Shown here: piece after piece, positions 48,015 to 59,439 of the stretch
Numbering within the stretch: the first letter of the stretch is position 1
Layout: each line of letters begins with the position of its first letter
From: Galerina marginata
Taxonomy: Eukaryota; Basidiomycota; Agaricomycetes; Agaricales; Galerinaceae
Direction of reading: 5' to 3'
Assembly (NCBI GenBank): GCA_023014335.1
Contig: JAECYW010000008.1
Span: 186,001-250,000, forward strand
DNA length: 64,000 bases
The notes under the pieces: model-generated
The model's input: only the letters and a program-made list of their open reading frames with translations
Databases searched by the model: none
What the model was told of the DNA's origin: nothing
Made by a program: the position numbers and the translations under genes

Positions 48015-49454
48015 TCAAGTCAACGATGAGACTCTGCTTGGTACCTGCGTCTTGTGTTGTAAAATAACCTGCATAAATTTCCAGTTAATTGAAGCCTTCA
48101 AATATCTCCGGGTGATGACCTCACGCGTGCTCGAATAATAGTAAGCCGCGCTTCCCTTGATGAAGTGTTCTATGGCGGTGTTATACTTTGACAGCTCGTC
48201 ATCGACGAGGCTGCCAAATGATGGAAGACGCTCCCTCAATTCGATGTAAGTATCAATGCGACCTTCTAGCATGTCGATTAGAACCTCTATAGCTTCCTGA
48301 AGTTCCAACCTTTGTTCCACCATAATACAGCATACCAGGTTCTGAAACTCATTATTTGCTTGTTCTTTCTGGAATACGCGTCAGTAGATTTATCATTTCT
48401 ATAATTCAGCAGGCCACATACGTTGAAAGAGCAAAGGTCCTGATTATTTTAGGGTCAGAAAAGCAAACTCGTAAACCAATTACCTTAACGCACATTGATC
48501 CAAGCAATAATATCTCTTGTGGCTACCGACATCTCGCTGACAACAGGATCTTCAAACATGTAATCCGGAAGTTTCAGGCCAAGCGAATACTCTACCATCG
48601 CTATGTCGATCGCAATTTATTAGGCCCAGGGGCTATACATGAAAGAACAATGGCTCACTCTGAATCATAAACGCCGCACAGGTGCCTCGACGTGCCACGA
48701 TAAACTCAGAAACTGAGGGTATATTTTGAAGAGAACGCTGACGGGATTGTTCGATTTCCGACATTACAAATTCCTCGGCTGCACGGACAAATCTGAAATG
48801 GGAGTTGTAAGGGCTTTCGAAATGCATTATTAAACTTACCTTCTGCAGTTTTCCGGAGTACCAGTAGACTGAAGACGCTTGTAGAGGCTGAAACGTGGCG
48901 AGCATATTTAGGAACACCGTAAAGCGGAAGTAAAAACCACTGACTCATGGAGCATTAGCGCATGGGCGTCGGTAGACGTGAAATCTACTTGATACAAAGC
49001 CTGCAGACAAGTCTCCACAGCAACTTTGATTCGATCAGGTTTGGCCTGCAATTCTCCCTCATCCGTGACGTCGTCCACCTAAATGTGCCATTAGGGAAAC
49101 ACCACGAGCAGTCGGTCAGAACTCACGACGAATCCCAAATATATGTTGGCCAAACAAGTCTCTAGGTGCTCTTCATCTGCCTCGGGGTAACTGAATGTAA
49201 CAAAATTTTGGAGTTTGTTAAGGTATGCAAGCGCCTTAGGATTGTCGTAGCCTTTGAAGCTTCATTAAACATTTAATTAGCACTGATTGATGCTCGAACG
49301 AAAGAACACACCTCATAAACCATTTCTTCATTGTATCGTGGACCTTTTCTCCGTGCGGATTGATCTTAATAGGGCCAAACGCGCGAGTCGTGATATCCAT
49401 GACATTCCTCAAGCAGAATGTATTGGGGAGCGGACGAAAATTGTAAAGGTCCAT
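48015..49454 (-). CDS. Sesquiterpene synthase (class I terpene cyclase), copy B
   Basis: Eight exons (49454-49312, 49259-49127, 49078-48945, 48887-48840, 48792-48659, 48600-48494, 48439-48422, 48368-48015) give 356 residues. Exons 1-7 have exactly the same lengths as in copy A. DDVTDE (94-99) and NDLCSFNKE (233-241) are conserved. The donor after exon 3 is the better gtcagt, and intron retention would hit a stop, which supports this splice model for both copies. The C terminus is 28 residues longer (after STREV). Differences from copy A are often at third codon positions, so both have been under protein-level selection. Product unknown. Confidence 0.85.
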
Positions 49455-49498
49455 GAGGTTGACGACTGGTTATCCAGCTCCTATTGCCTTGTACTCGA

Positions 49499-49507
49499 GT
49501 ATATAAC
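49499..49507 (-). promoter_or_regulatory. TATA box of sesquiterpene synthase B
   Basis: Minus-strand GTTATATAC about 45-50 bp before the start codon. Confidence 0.45.
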
Positions 49508-51580
49508 GTATTCTATAATTGGGAAAGCCGGCACTGTCCCAACAATTACGTTCCATGCTGAGAGTACCATTCCTTCAATTTCCAAATGAATGGTCGACGA
49601 GAGATAGATGGGTTTTTAAGCTTAGTGGCAATCTCATTACTTAGCATGATAGGAACAGGCGTCCTGATCGGGCGCCACGCGGTGGGTCAGTTAAAGGTGC
49701 GTTCGAATAATTTCGATGAGGTAACTGAATCGGAGGTAAATGAACAAACAGCCTCCAGGCGAGCAGCTCCAAGTATAGAATACGAATTCGGAGCTTCCAA
49801 CGATACCTCAACGTTATCGGAAGTACAAGACGAGCGATACACTGGTTCAAGCAAGGTATTAACTGGCTGGGGATATCCCCGATGGACGAGAGGAGGCGCA
49901 TACTCTAAGACAACAAAAATGTCGAGTTGAGTGCGATCCTCCATAATAATGCGGTTATGAGTAATAGTAGGGCAGAATGTAAATTGACTTCTTAATTATC
50001 TGCGGACGTTGACACATGCTCTTTTGCTCTTACGTAAATAGATTGGGCAGTTAGATTCTGCAAGTCATACGACTAATTTTTGATGTGCTTAATCCTAACG
50101 GGTCCTGATGACGACACCAGTGATATCCACGCTGAGTTGTCAGAATTCCATGAGATGAGTGCCAAGAGAACGCGGGCTGAGATAAAGACATTGGGTCAGC
50201 GAGCATCTGCGAAAGTCTGAGAAAGAAGTTGGGAAGAAAAGACGGACCCGTGATACTTCTTTTCCCAACGGAGGACGCGCCCGGTAGCCGCAAACTCAGC
50301 CATTGCCTAAATATCCATAAGCGATCGAAAGCGTGGTGGTTCATGAGACGATATCCGGAGGGAAGATCTTGAGTGGAAGAAAACCCACGACTCAAACCCC
50401 GAAGACGCAAGCCATGGAAGAAGAGTGCAAACTGGTATTGCTAGGGGGGATATGGCGAAGCTGAATTTGAGACTGGACGTCAGAACGAGGCACAGGCTGA
50501 GCGCTGAGCATCTGTCAGCGGGCTCCAAAGCTTATCCGCCTGTTCGTCCGCCCATCCTCCATGACTAATGTACAAGGTACCCAAAAACGGGAACATGACC
50601 ATGGCATGAGCGACCAGCCTCTCAGCCAGCGTTTTTGAAAGAGGCAAGATAAATGACTAGGTAGAGCCAGAAAGGGGTTTCCTGTAACGAAGGCCTTTCT
50701 AACCTCGGGCATCCCAACAATGGGAAGTGTCGATTCTAAAAATTGCAAGTAAGGTATCGCCAGGATGGTTAGACGCCAGGCGACGACACTACCATCCGGA
50801 GGCGTCGTCAAAAGGAGATGCAAAAAGAATGGGAAGATGGAAATATCCAAAAATTCACTCCACCAATCGCAAAGGAATCTAGCCTTGGAGGCAGAGCTCA
50901 TGAGGCAGCTTTCTGGAAAAAAAGAGGTTTATGAAGCGATGATGAGCCAGAGATGGCACCTAGAAAAGGTTTGATTAGAGGTACCGGAAAGCGAAGAAAG
51001 GTATCGCGGACATTTGGACAATGCCATCCAACCGGTCCAGCGTCGACGGCACAACTTTTTTCAATGCAATATGAAGACTACTAACTTACATATATTGTGA
51101 GTTATGTATCTAGAAGCACAGCCGAGAAAACGGTGACTTATTAGCCCGCAAAACGAGGTTAAAAACATGCGAGGCAGCATACAGACCGTATCAGAGCCAC
51201 GTCATGGAGGGAGGAAAAAACGGCAGGCGACGATCATTTGATGGATCATTATTCAGATCCCGTCAACCGATCACGCGGACCGAATCCGTCCTTGCTTCAG
51301 CTTGTCCTCTGTCCGCACAAGCTAACTGTTTAAACATTTAAGCATTACGAAGCGGGAGACCAGAAGAGTTGTGGTGCTCTCCTCTTGTATTTTTCAGGTA
51401 TGGTATGCTGTGCCGGATCGAAAAATCTGGATCCGGAGAAGCTTCAGTGACAGGGAATGATTTCACCGGTGAGATACCTAACGGCAAGGATTTTCAAAAG
51501 ACTTTTAATACAGATAAGGTGTAACGATGATTTATGTAGAAGTACATTCATAAGTTTTGTTTCTGCAAAGTGTTAGTCTA
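49508..51580. other. Duplicated upstream region, then unresolved sequence
   Basis: 49508-49990 resembles 46110-46560, so the duplication includes about 500 bp upstream of each synthase. From 50000 to 51500 there are long frames on both strands (for example 50515-50901 minus, hydrophobic) but no family or splice support. Confidence 0.35.
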
Positions 51581-52345
51581 TCACAGTCCAAAATGCGCCT
51601 CCACAATATGATCGACGATCCCATCCCTAGTTCCCCGCCATCCCTTTCCATTTCCACTTCCGGCTCGTCGACATCCATACCATTGACACACCATTATATC
51701 GTGTTTGCGGCGTACATCAGGCGGTCCCAAGTGGTCGCAGACAATGTGCATCTCTACGATATGGCGTTGCTCTGCGCCTTCGATCTTCCTTCCGCATCCA
51801 TCCCAGTGGCACACAAGAGATCTCTCTTGAGGGAGGAGTTGGTGAGCATTGGTGCTTTTAATGCGCGGTGCCGACGAAGTACCAAGATTGACACGCTTAA
51901 TAGTGCGAATATAAGGAGGAGAGGAGGGCAAAATAACGGGAGACGGTGGTCTTTCTTTGACACGATCAGCAGTCGAGAGATTGACGAGGGTGGTACTACT
52001 CCTCGCATGGTCCACCGCAAGTGGGTCCGGGCGCTTGGAAGTACCACGCAAATCGGCACGAGCACAGCCCTCCAGCCATGCATTGACCTTGCGTGCTGAT
52101 TTCAACCGCTCTTCCGCATTCAACTCCTCTACCGCAGCTCTGAGGGCCACTCCGGTAGGTGGCAAAACGCGCTGAGTAGAATTTCGGAATTGACCTGAAT
52201 CGCTGAGAGCTCCTCCTTTTTTGGCGCTGGAATGTGGCACAGTTGGTTAAAATAGGCTGTAGTAAAAGGGGAAAAATAGAAAAACTAACCGCTGCGCCTC
52301 TTTCGAGTGGATAATGCAGTTGCAGGGAGGGAAAAGGTCTGCCAT
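51581..52345 (-). CDS. C2H2-like zinc-binding protein
   Basis: Two exons (52345-52290 and 52226-51581) joined by a 63-bp intron give 233 residues. The N terminus has PPCNC. The middle is Arg/Lys/Ser-rich. The C-terminal third holds two finger-like units: VCHWDGCGRKI followed by HIVEMH, and VCQWYGCRRA followed by HIVEAHF, each C-x4-C ... H-x4-H. Spacing differs from classical DNA-binding fingers, so the fingers may bind protein or RNA instead. The start ATG is chosen because the longer open frame has no ATG of its own and is preceded by an acceptor. A TATA box lies 49-55 bp upstream. Nuclear role is inferred only. Confidence 0.7.
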
Positions 52346-52393
52346 GGTAGGGATTAAGGTGAATGCGGGTGGCAACAAAGAAATGCGACGGGA

Positions 52394-52400
52394 ATATATA
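52394..52400 (-). promoter_or_regulatory. TATA box
   Basis: Minus-strand TATATAT, 49-55 bp before the start of the C2H2-like gene. Confidence 0.5.
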
Positions 52401-53198
52401 CTCCTCGAGGACAATGTGTATACTGGGCCACCAAATCTTCCGGAAAAGGAAGGGTGGCCTATTCGTTTCGGAAGCCGCCATTCTACCATTTATGGAAATC
52501 GGTAACAAGGCAAACGGCTTTATTACGACTACAAATAGGTCCTTCCGAAGGAAAATATTGGCTAATACGCTCGAAGTACACAAACGATAGAACATACATA
52601 AACACCGGACGACGAGACAACCGCCAAGGCTGAACTTCCGCATTGACTTTGTTTACATTTTGGCCCTCCAAATTGCGCTGGGAGTTACACCTTGGAGCTT
52701 GATCGATATCGAAGGTTGATCGGTGGCAAAGGCGTTGTCGATTACCGTCAAGTAGTAAATACTCGCTGAACATATTCTTTCTGGCCAAGCTCCAGTGTGC
52801 AAATGCCAGAGAGATTAAAATTTGAGGAACGGAAGCATATACTCGTACTGGGGCTCACTGAGGTTTGTTTCGGAGGCTTATTTCCGTAAAGAAAGAGGCC
52901 GAGAACAGGCGACTCTTAATCCAGGTTTGGCAATCGACAAATGATACGCCGGACTACGACTTCGTCATCTTTTATGTAACGAGTCTTATTGTACCTTAAG
53001 GACACTTGTAAAGCACCAAAATTAACGACCAAGTTGGCATTTATGGCAATACAACCAGTTGAGTAAATAAACAGATTATATATTTCCGAAGGACTGGTGT
53101 CGTCCAATACTGATCTGCGATGAGCTGTGTGTAAGTTAAGTTCGTAGCAATCTTTCCACCCAAGCTTACCATCGCCACCTGTCGCAAATGTAGAACGT
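52401..53198. other. No gene seen
   Basis: Spacer between the C2H2-like gene and the secreted peptide gene. A 102-residue minus frame at 52916-53224 overlaps the end of the peptide gene and is not supported. Confidence 0.35.
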
Positions 53199-53441
53199 TT
53201 AGCAGGATAAAACAGTTCCATCATCCCTGACTGTTATTCTAGTTAGTGCATGTACTAAATCGTTCAGAAAAATATTCGTACGAATTTTGCAGGGGCAAAC
53301 GCAGGATGTCCTGCCTGGAGCACTAGCAGGAGCTGCTGCTCTGGAGACAAGAGCACCGTTGCCGGAAATCACGGTTGGGTTTGCCATGACTGCAACGGCG
53401 AAGAAGGAAGTGAGAGCGACGAAGGTAGAGAAGAATCGCAT
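53199..53441 (-). CDS. Tiny cysteine-rich secreted protein, paralogue 1
   Basis: Two exons (53441-53282 and 53230-53199) with a 51-bp intron that has a gcactaac branch site give 63 residues. A signal peptide covers about residues 1-21 (MRFFSTFVALTSFFAVAVMA). The mature part ends SCVCPCKILRDDGTVLSC. The same intron phase, the SCxCPC cluster and the LRDDGT tail recur in the gene at 54201, which faces away from it. Four cysteines could form two disulphides. A secreted peptide or effector is likely; no family name is known to me. Confidence 0.8.
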   Translation of the reverse strand: MRFFSTFVALTSFFAVAVMANPTVISGNGALVSRAAAPASAPGRTSCVCPCKIRTNIFLNDLVHALTRITVRDDGTVLSC

Positions 53442-53522
53442 ATTGAGTTCAATCAGAGGTATCGAAGTACTCAAATTAGGTCCGCTGGGTTGCGAATGAA
53501 GAATTACGTTGAACTTCAGTCC

Positions 53523-53530
53523 CTTTTATA
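53523..53530 (-). promoter_or_regulatory. TATA box
   Basis: Minus-strand TATAAAAG, 82-89 bp upstream of the secreted peptide start. Confidence 0.6.
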
Positions 53531-54145
53531 CCTGTGTAAAGTGCGAAAACAAACAAACGGACAATGAGACGAGAAAACTCCAGGCGATTTCTAGATGGGG
53601 AAGTCCTAGGTTTAGGTAGATCCTTATCCATGACCGAGGTGGGTCATCTGCACGAATTATAAGCCACGAAACCATCTCAGAGAAACACGAAGGAAGCGAA
53701 TACCCAGTCAAAATCTAAAAACTAACTGCTACTTGACATTGAGGCGCCGTAGAGGCGCATCCAATTTGACATTGATATTGACTGATCCAGGAACGAACCC
53801 GGGGTTGGGAGCACTTCGAGATTTTCAGCCTTGGAGCGGAACGCGACTCGAAGAAATTAACACGCAAATCAGTGAAAGGGTGGGAGTTCGGATCAACTTG
53901 TCACGGAGGTCATCCCGTTAGAGGCATGAAGCCGAGAGCAAGTTGGCAAATAAGGCGGTTGTGGTTCCCGTGTCTATCTGATCGCACTTTGTGGATAACC
54001 CGTTCCAGTCTTGGATTCTCTCGAGTGCCCACTGTCAAACTTTCTGGGAGCCCTGCTTCCTAATGGCGGTTCACCTTGGTCAGGCTGACAATCTGCTTTC
54101 GCAGAACGCATGTTCATCAAAGTCAAAAGAGATAGGCGTTTATCG

Positions 54146-54153
54146 TATAAATA
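54146..54153 (+). promoter_or_regulatory. TATA box
   Basis: TATAAATA, about 50 bp upstream of the second secreted peptide gene. Confidence 0.6.
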
Positions 54154-54200
54154 CAAACACCCCTTTCAAAGAGTAGACCTTAGACGACCAATTACATCCA

Positions 54201-54418
54201 ATGCGCTTCACATCGATTACCCTTGTTCTTGCTACTTTTTTCGTTACTTCCGCCTTCGCGGCAGCACCAATTACTCTCGTCGCCAGCCCCGACACCTCTT
54301 GCACTTGCCCATGCTCTATCTGTAGGATGCGATCAATTTACTAAACTTTGGTACACTCTAACCGCTTTTTACAGTGAGGGACGACGGTACCATCGTCTCC
54401 TGCAAGGCGGCCGTCTAA
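54201..54418 (+). CDS. Tiny cysteine-rich secreted protein, paralogue 2
   Basis: Two exons (54201-54321 and 54375-54418) with a 53-bp intron give 54 residues. Signal peptide about residues 1-20 (MRFTSITLVLATFFVTSAFA). The mature part contains SCTCPCSI joined across the intron to LRDDGTIVSCKAAV. The intron sits at the same codon position and phase (1) as in the head-to-head paralogue, so the two descend from one gene. The spacer between N terminus and Cys cluster is shorter here. The 760-bp intergenic region may carry shared control elements; a TATA box stands before each gene. Confidence 0.8.
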
Positions 54419-55249
54419 ACCAACTCCTCGTGCGTGCAATAAAGTACATACAATCATTGACTCATCGACTCGGGTAACAGGGATCAGTGAAGACGATGGC
54501 AAAATTTCTGCCTTGTTAAATATTTCTTGGGGGTGGTGCAAGTCCTCGTTTGTGAATGACGATTGTTCTTCGAAATAAAATCAGGTTTTTGAGAGTTAAA
54601 ACGTCGCGTGTAATAAAATGCCATTAGTGACAACATCTGCGAGTTCTCATTAGAGATAATCTCATCCGTGGAGCGTGTTTCCAGTAGCGTCTGAAACGAG
54701 CTTAAGGACGCACCATCGGCGCTGATACGAGCATCAGTAAATGTGGTCAATAAAAAGGGGTAAAATAATAATAGGCAACCTTGGACGGCATACTTACTAC
54801 CACGATGCCTAAAGAAGACACATGACCAACGCGGTAGTCGATGATACGACTGTGAGTGTAGCCGTTATTCCTGGTATTACGATAGAGGAAATGTAAAGGT
54901 AGTTTGCTAGAACGTCAAGCAGAGTCAAGGTGTCGGCACCTATAGGGGCTATTAATGGGATGACAGAGGATATCCCGAGAACCGGGGCTCGTGGCGAATG
55001 ACCGAGGTAAAGAAGGATAGCACTATCAGGCACGACGGAAAGGAGAGTTTATACGAGGCTAAGAGCAGCTCAGAGTAAGTTGAATGGCCGAAAGAGTCCA
55101 GGAACAGTCGTCAGTTTGTCGTCAGTAGTGCGCCGTCAGAGGAGTGGATGAATACCCGACATTGGATTGTCACAGTCAGGCGGGAATGGGTGAACAGGAC
55201 TGGCGTGCAGGTCCGAGGGGAGCTGGTTGGAGCTGGTTTCGTCATCTAA
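54419..55249. other. No supported gene
   Basis: Two minus-strand frames (54484-54750 and 54809-55033, the latter hydrophobic) look faintly coding but cannot be joined and have no family. Confidence 0.3.
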
Positions 55250-58200
55250 GAAGTACTGTCTCTCTAACTAGCAAGGAGGCACCGCGCTGACCAGAGGGCA
55301 TGAAGCCATGCAATCTGGAGAACTGGGAAAAAAATGATGGGACCTAATTTAGAGGGCGATTTCTCACGAGCCCCTGAGATAAGGCTGCACTTTCTCGTTC
55401 CCGCGATGCTGCTCCTCTCACTCTCCTCATCGCTGGGCTTTCTGTGCCTCCAGTTCAGGTTTTTGCTAGGGTACTACCCAAATGTCAGTCAGACGTTCCT
55501 CTCCCCTTAGATCGGGTGCGTTCTTTTCCTGCCATGAAACGGATTGTAAACTTCTGCCTGTCCTTTGGTGGCCATCGATCTCCAGAAAATCGCTGCCCAT
55601 TTCGCCCGCGGTCCTCCAAAACTTACCAACGGTTTCTCGATGCCGCATTGTTTCTGAACTTTTCATCACAGGTTAGGCACTGGGCGCCGATTTTATCACC
55701 GTTTCCCTTCAATGAGAGTCCTGGAGGACATCTAGCCTTTTTAATGGTTTGCATCCCCTTCGCCTCTTTTACTCTTCCCTAGCGAAATAGCCCCTTCATC
55801 GATACTGCATCAGATTTAAATTTCATGCATATAAATTTGGAGACCCAAGGCCTATTGTTATCATCACCTACCATTACTCCTCATCAACTCCATGACAACC
55901 CTATGTCGGACGAGGTATACCCGCCTGTTGCGTCGCCTAGCATCATCGCTGGAGTTAGCCACCAGTGGTCGAATACCATTCGAGGTGCCTTAAGCGATGG
56001 CCGGTTGTTTGTAGAGTCCGGCGACAGGCGGGAATCACCTATCCTTGCATCTCGTATTCTAGATGGAAGAAGATCCTACCACGATCTTACCTCTCCGCCC
56101 ATCGATCTCCGGCTAACTGCTGCCCATTTCGCTCGCGGTCCTCCAAGGGTTAGTACCCACGTCTTATCGGGGCCACATTGTTTCTAAATTCGTTATCACA
56201 AATTTAGCACTGGGCCCCGATGGCTGATCGGTGATTCTATGAGGACCTCCAGCCTTCTTAATGGTCTCTAATCCTTCGTCTCTTCCCAAACGAAGTAGCC
56301 CCTCGAAGCCTTCGCCGAATGATATCTAGAAGCCTCTGTTTGATATCCTAACCCTCGAATCGAGCTGCTACATCCGAGTTGAATTCCTGCTCATATACAA
56401 ACCCTTCCCCAACCATCCGTCAGTCCCCTTCTATCTCCTCTGCGCTGGTTTCGACAAACCCTCGCTTTTGTCGACTCTCAATGCCTATTATCACTTTCAT
56501 TTACCTTACTCCTCGAATCTTGAACGAGGGATATCCGCCTATTGCGTCGTATACGTATTTCATCGTTGGGCTGAACCATCAATGGTCTGATACCGTTCGA
56601 GGTGCCTTAAACGATGTCACTGAAGATGCACGTAAGTGCGTGAGTTCGAAATGCTTCGTGGAAACGAAGCGGGGCGCAAACTCCGTTTGCGTGGTGGTTC
56701 GAGGGGATCCTAAGGAAGGTGGGTGATAGTTAGTAGATAGATTGATAATAAACGAATTTCGGTGCGGAAAATGAGAGCGATACGATGGGAGCAATCCAGA
56801 ACGATGCCGAACGACGTTTCTATCGTAGAAACCGAGCCGTAAGGTGCTAACGATGATGGGGTGAGAAGAATACGTGAATTCAACTGAAGATCTACTACAT
56901 AGGACTCCGTATTTAAAGTCTACGTAGAGATCGAAATGGGGAAATGTAAAATTTATGAAACCAAGTGAAAAGGAAACATTGAGGCAGAGGAATGAAGAAT
57001 AGAAGGAATATACCTTCGGAATTAATGGTAGGAAGGGAAAGATTGATAAGGAACAGTTTCAGAAGTGATCGACGATGTGGCGCATCGTGAACGGTACAGA
57101 AAAGGAAAGGAAATTGAAATATAAATTTGCCTAGCATGCGGTTCGTTCGAAACCGGGTATATTATTTGGGATTTCGTGCCTAGACAGAGGGGAACCCTCA
57201 CATCACCTCTGCGTGATACGATGCGATAGGTGGGGATCAGCCATCCTTGTTTCTCAGATTCCAGATGGAAGCAGATGCGACCGCGATTTTACCTTGGTGC
57301 CCATGGATCTCCTACTAATTGCTGCTCATTTCGCTCTCGGTCCTCCAAAATTTACTACTTCCTTTCAGCGCAGCGTTGTTTTTAAACTTGTGGTCACAGG
57401 CTTAGGACTAGGCGCCGATAATGTAGCGAGATGTATCTAGGAGGACCTTTGATGATTTTGATATTTTCTAGGCCTTCGTCTCTTTTAACTTTTCTTTGTC
57501 CAATATCCCAATCAAGCGATACTTCATCAGTCCCGGAGTTAAATCCCGCTCCTATACAACTGAAGCCCTATTGGTTGACTGCCTATTAACATCGTCACCT
57601 ACCGTTACTCCACTCAAATTCTATCACCAACCGAGCTTGGACAAGGCATACGGTATACCCGCCTGTTGCATCGCATGTTGTCATCCCTGGGGTGGACCTC
57701 CAGCGGTCAGCTACCGTTCGAGGTGCCCTCGCCGATGATATGTAATCGAATGCGAATACCCTCACAAATCTTAAAATTAGAATAGCGCAAGCGCAGTCCA
57801 ATTGTCTTTGTTAGAATGCCTGTTCATTCTTGGCCGCAATTAAAGAGGATTCGATTGGGCAATCATCACTGGGCTCCAATCGTCAGAGGCAAATCGTGCC
57901 CGAAGATGGAGGCCAGAAATGTAGCATCCAATAACGACGGCCAGTAGACGGAGCACAAGCAGCAGCACAAAGGTAGAGAACATCGAGGCGCTAAAGACGA
58001 GTCTCCGATCACGAGGTCGGAGATTGACTTTTTTTATCAGTAGATCGCAATTAGATCAGTAGCAAGACCAAAACACAATGGGGACAGTTTGAGCAAGAGT
58101 TTATAAATTGGCACCACAAACAGAAGTACAAACGCCTAGATTATGTCTGCGCATTAGGAGTCATTCCAACAGAAGGAAAACGGTACTGCCGCCAGACAAA

Positions 58201-58570
58201 GAACGACAGGCAAGATGCGGAAGCCTGCTCGGTAATTGCGACAATGCCCAGGCCCCAGATTCACGATATAGCTTGTAATAAGCCACGTAAATAACTTCTG
58301 AGTCGCGAGTTCCGATGTATAAGGAAAGAATGAGAAGGCATGGTTGGGGCAAGGAGACGTTGATGGAGGTTCGAGTCAGGACTGGATCAAAGAGGCAGCC
58401 ATTAGATATTAGGGTCCGTGCGAATAGATCAATCGCCATCAATAATAGCCGTTGATTTTCTTTCCTTCCCTTTCCTCCTTCCTCGTCTCCTCCACTCATT
58501 CTCATCGGTGCCGCCCTTCCTCCTTTCCTTGGTTTGATGTCCTTTTTGGCGTCTCTTGAAATGCATTTCC
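55250..58570 (+). repeat. Large repeat family B, copy 3 (inverted relative to copies 1 and 2)
   Basis: Begins ctctctaactagcaaggagg, then tttctcacgagcccctgaga with a core-promoter-like gagataagg, then at least three sub-repeats (blocks near 55590, 56100, 57310) and, inverted, the region matching 19500-20560. Same order as copies 1 and 2 read on the minus strand. Confidence 0.6.
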
Positions 58571-59439
58571 ACTTCGAAAGATTCCACGACTGGGCTCACG
58601 AAGTGCGTATGAGGTCTTTTTCATCCGATTTCTCATGTTATCGCGTTTTCTAGACGCTTTTACCCTGGAGTTATCCTAGGACAACGCCTGTCGACTCGGC
58701 TGCTGGCTGTCCTAAGTCTCAGCCGTATCGACGCGACTTAACGCGATAGATTGGCCTAGGATCAACCAGTCATCCCATTTGCTCCCATATTTGCAAAACT
58801 CACTACTTCGACGCACCTTAGATTGCACCCACTTCATTCTTTCTTGGCTTTGACGACTCGGAACCAGGTACTTTTGTGAATTTGGGTGGCAATAATTCTC
58901 CATCTGCTGAAGCTCATGCTCTGAATTTCCCCAGATACACCTCAACAACTCTCCATCACGGCTTCGAGCTCAATCGTGCGAGATTTTATCGTACGTTAGT
59001 CCATCTTCAGTATTGAAACCTCCATATGACGTGCTCATTTATTTGGCCGTCCAGCACCCACTTCGTAGGTGAAGTTTGCAAGCTCACCATCCAACCCTTG
59101 GCTCGCATCAAGAAACATGGGCTGCAAATTCTAATTTTGCCAACGACTAATGGTTGGCCTGCACCCCCTGCAACCTTTCCCGTCATTAGCGCGTCTGGTG
59201 GTTTGTTCGTTGAGACGTGGTTGTGGATCCGTACACATTTCTTCCTTTTATTGTAATGTTTTCGGAGGATAAAGGCGATTATGTGGCCTTCGTTTTTGTT
59301 AGTAGCATTCGAATTATGCTTGTACTGCACATCAAGCTTCAAGGTCTGAGCGTCGAATAATATTCATAAGAAATTCTCTCGTTATCAGCAGGCACGAATT
59401 CGTGAATCGACTTGTCCCTTTAAGCGTAGATCAATGGAG
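58571..59439. other. No gene seen
   Basis: Spacer between B copies. Overlapping frames at 58712-59342 are unsupported. Confidence 0.35.

Noticed and set aside
48888..48917. Alternative 30-bp intron in synthase B using a gtgttc donor
   Set aside because: Too short for a basidiomycete intron; the 57-bp intron with gtcagt fits both copies.
51557..52099. 180-residue plus-strand ORF
   Set aside because: It is the shadow of the C2H2-like gene on the other strand, which has splice support, finger motifs and a TATA box.
52916..53224. 102-residue minus-strand ORF
   Set aside because: Overlaps the last exon of the secreted peptide gene in another frame; no support.
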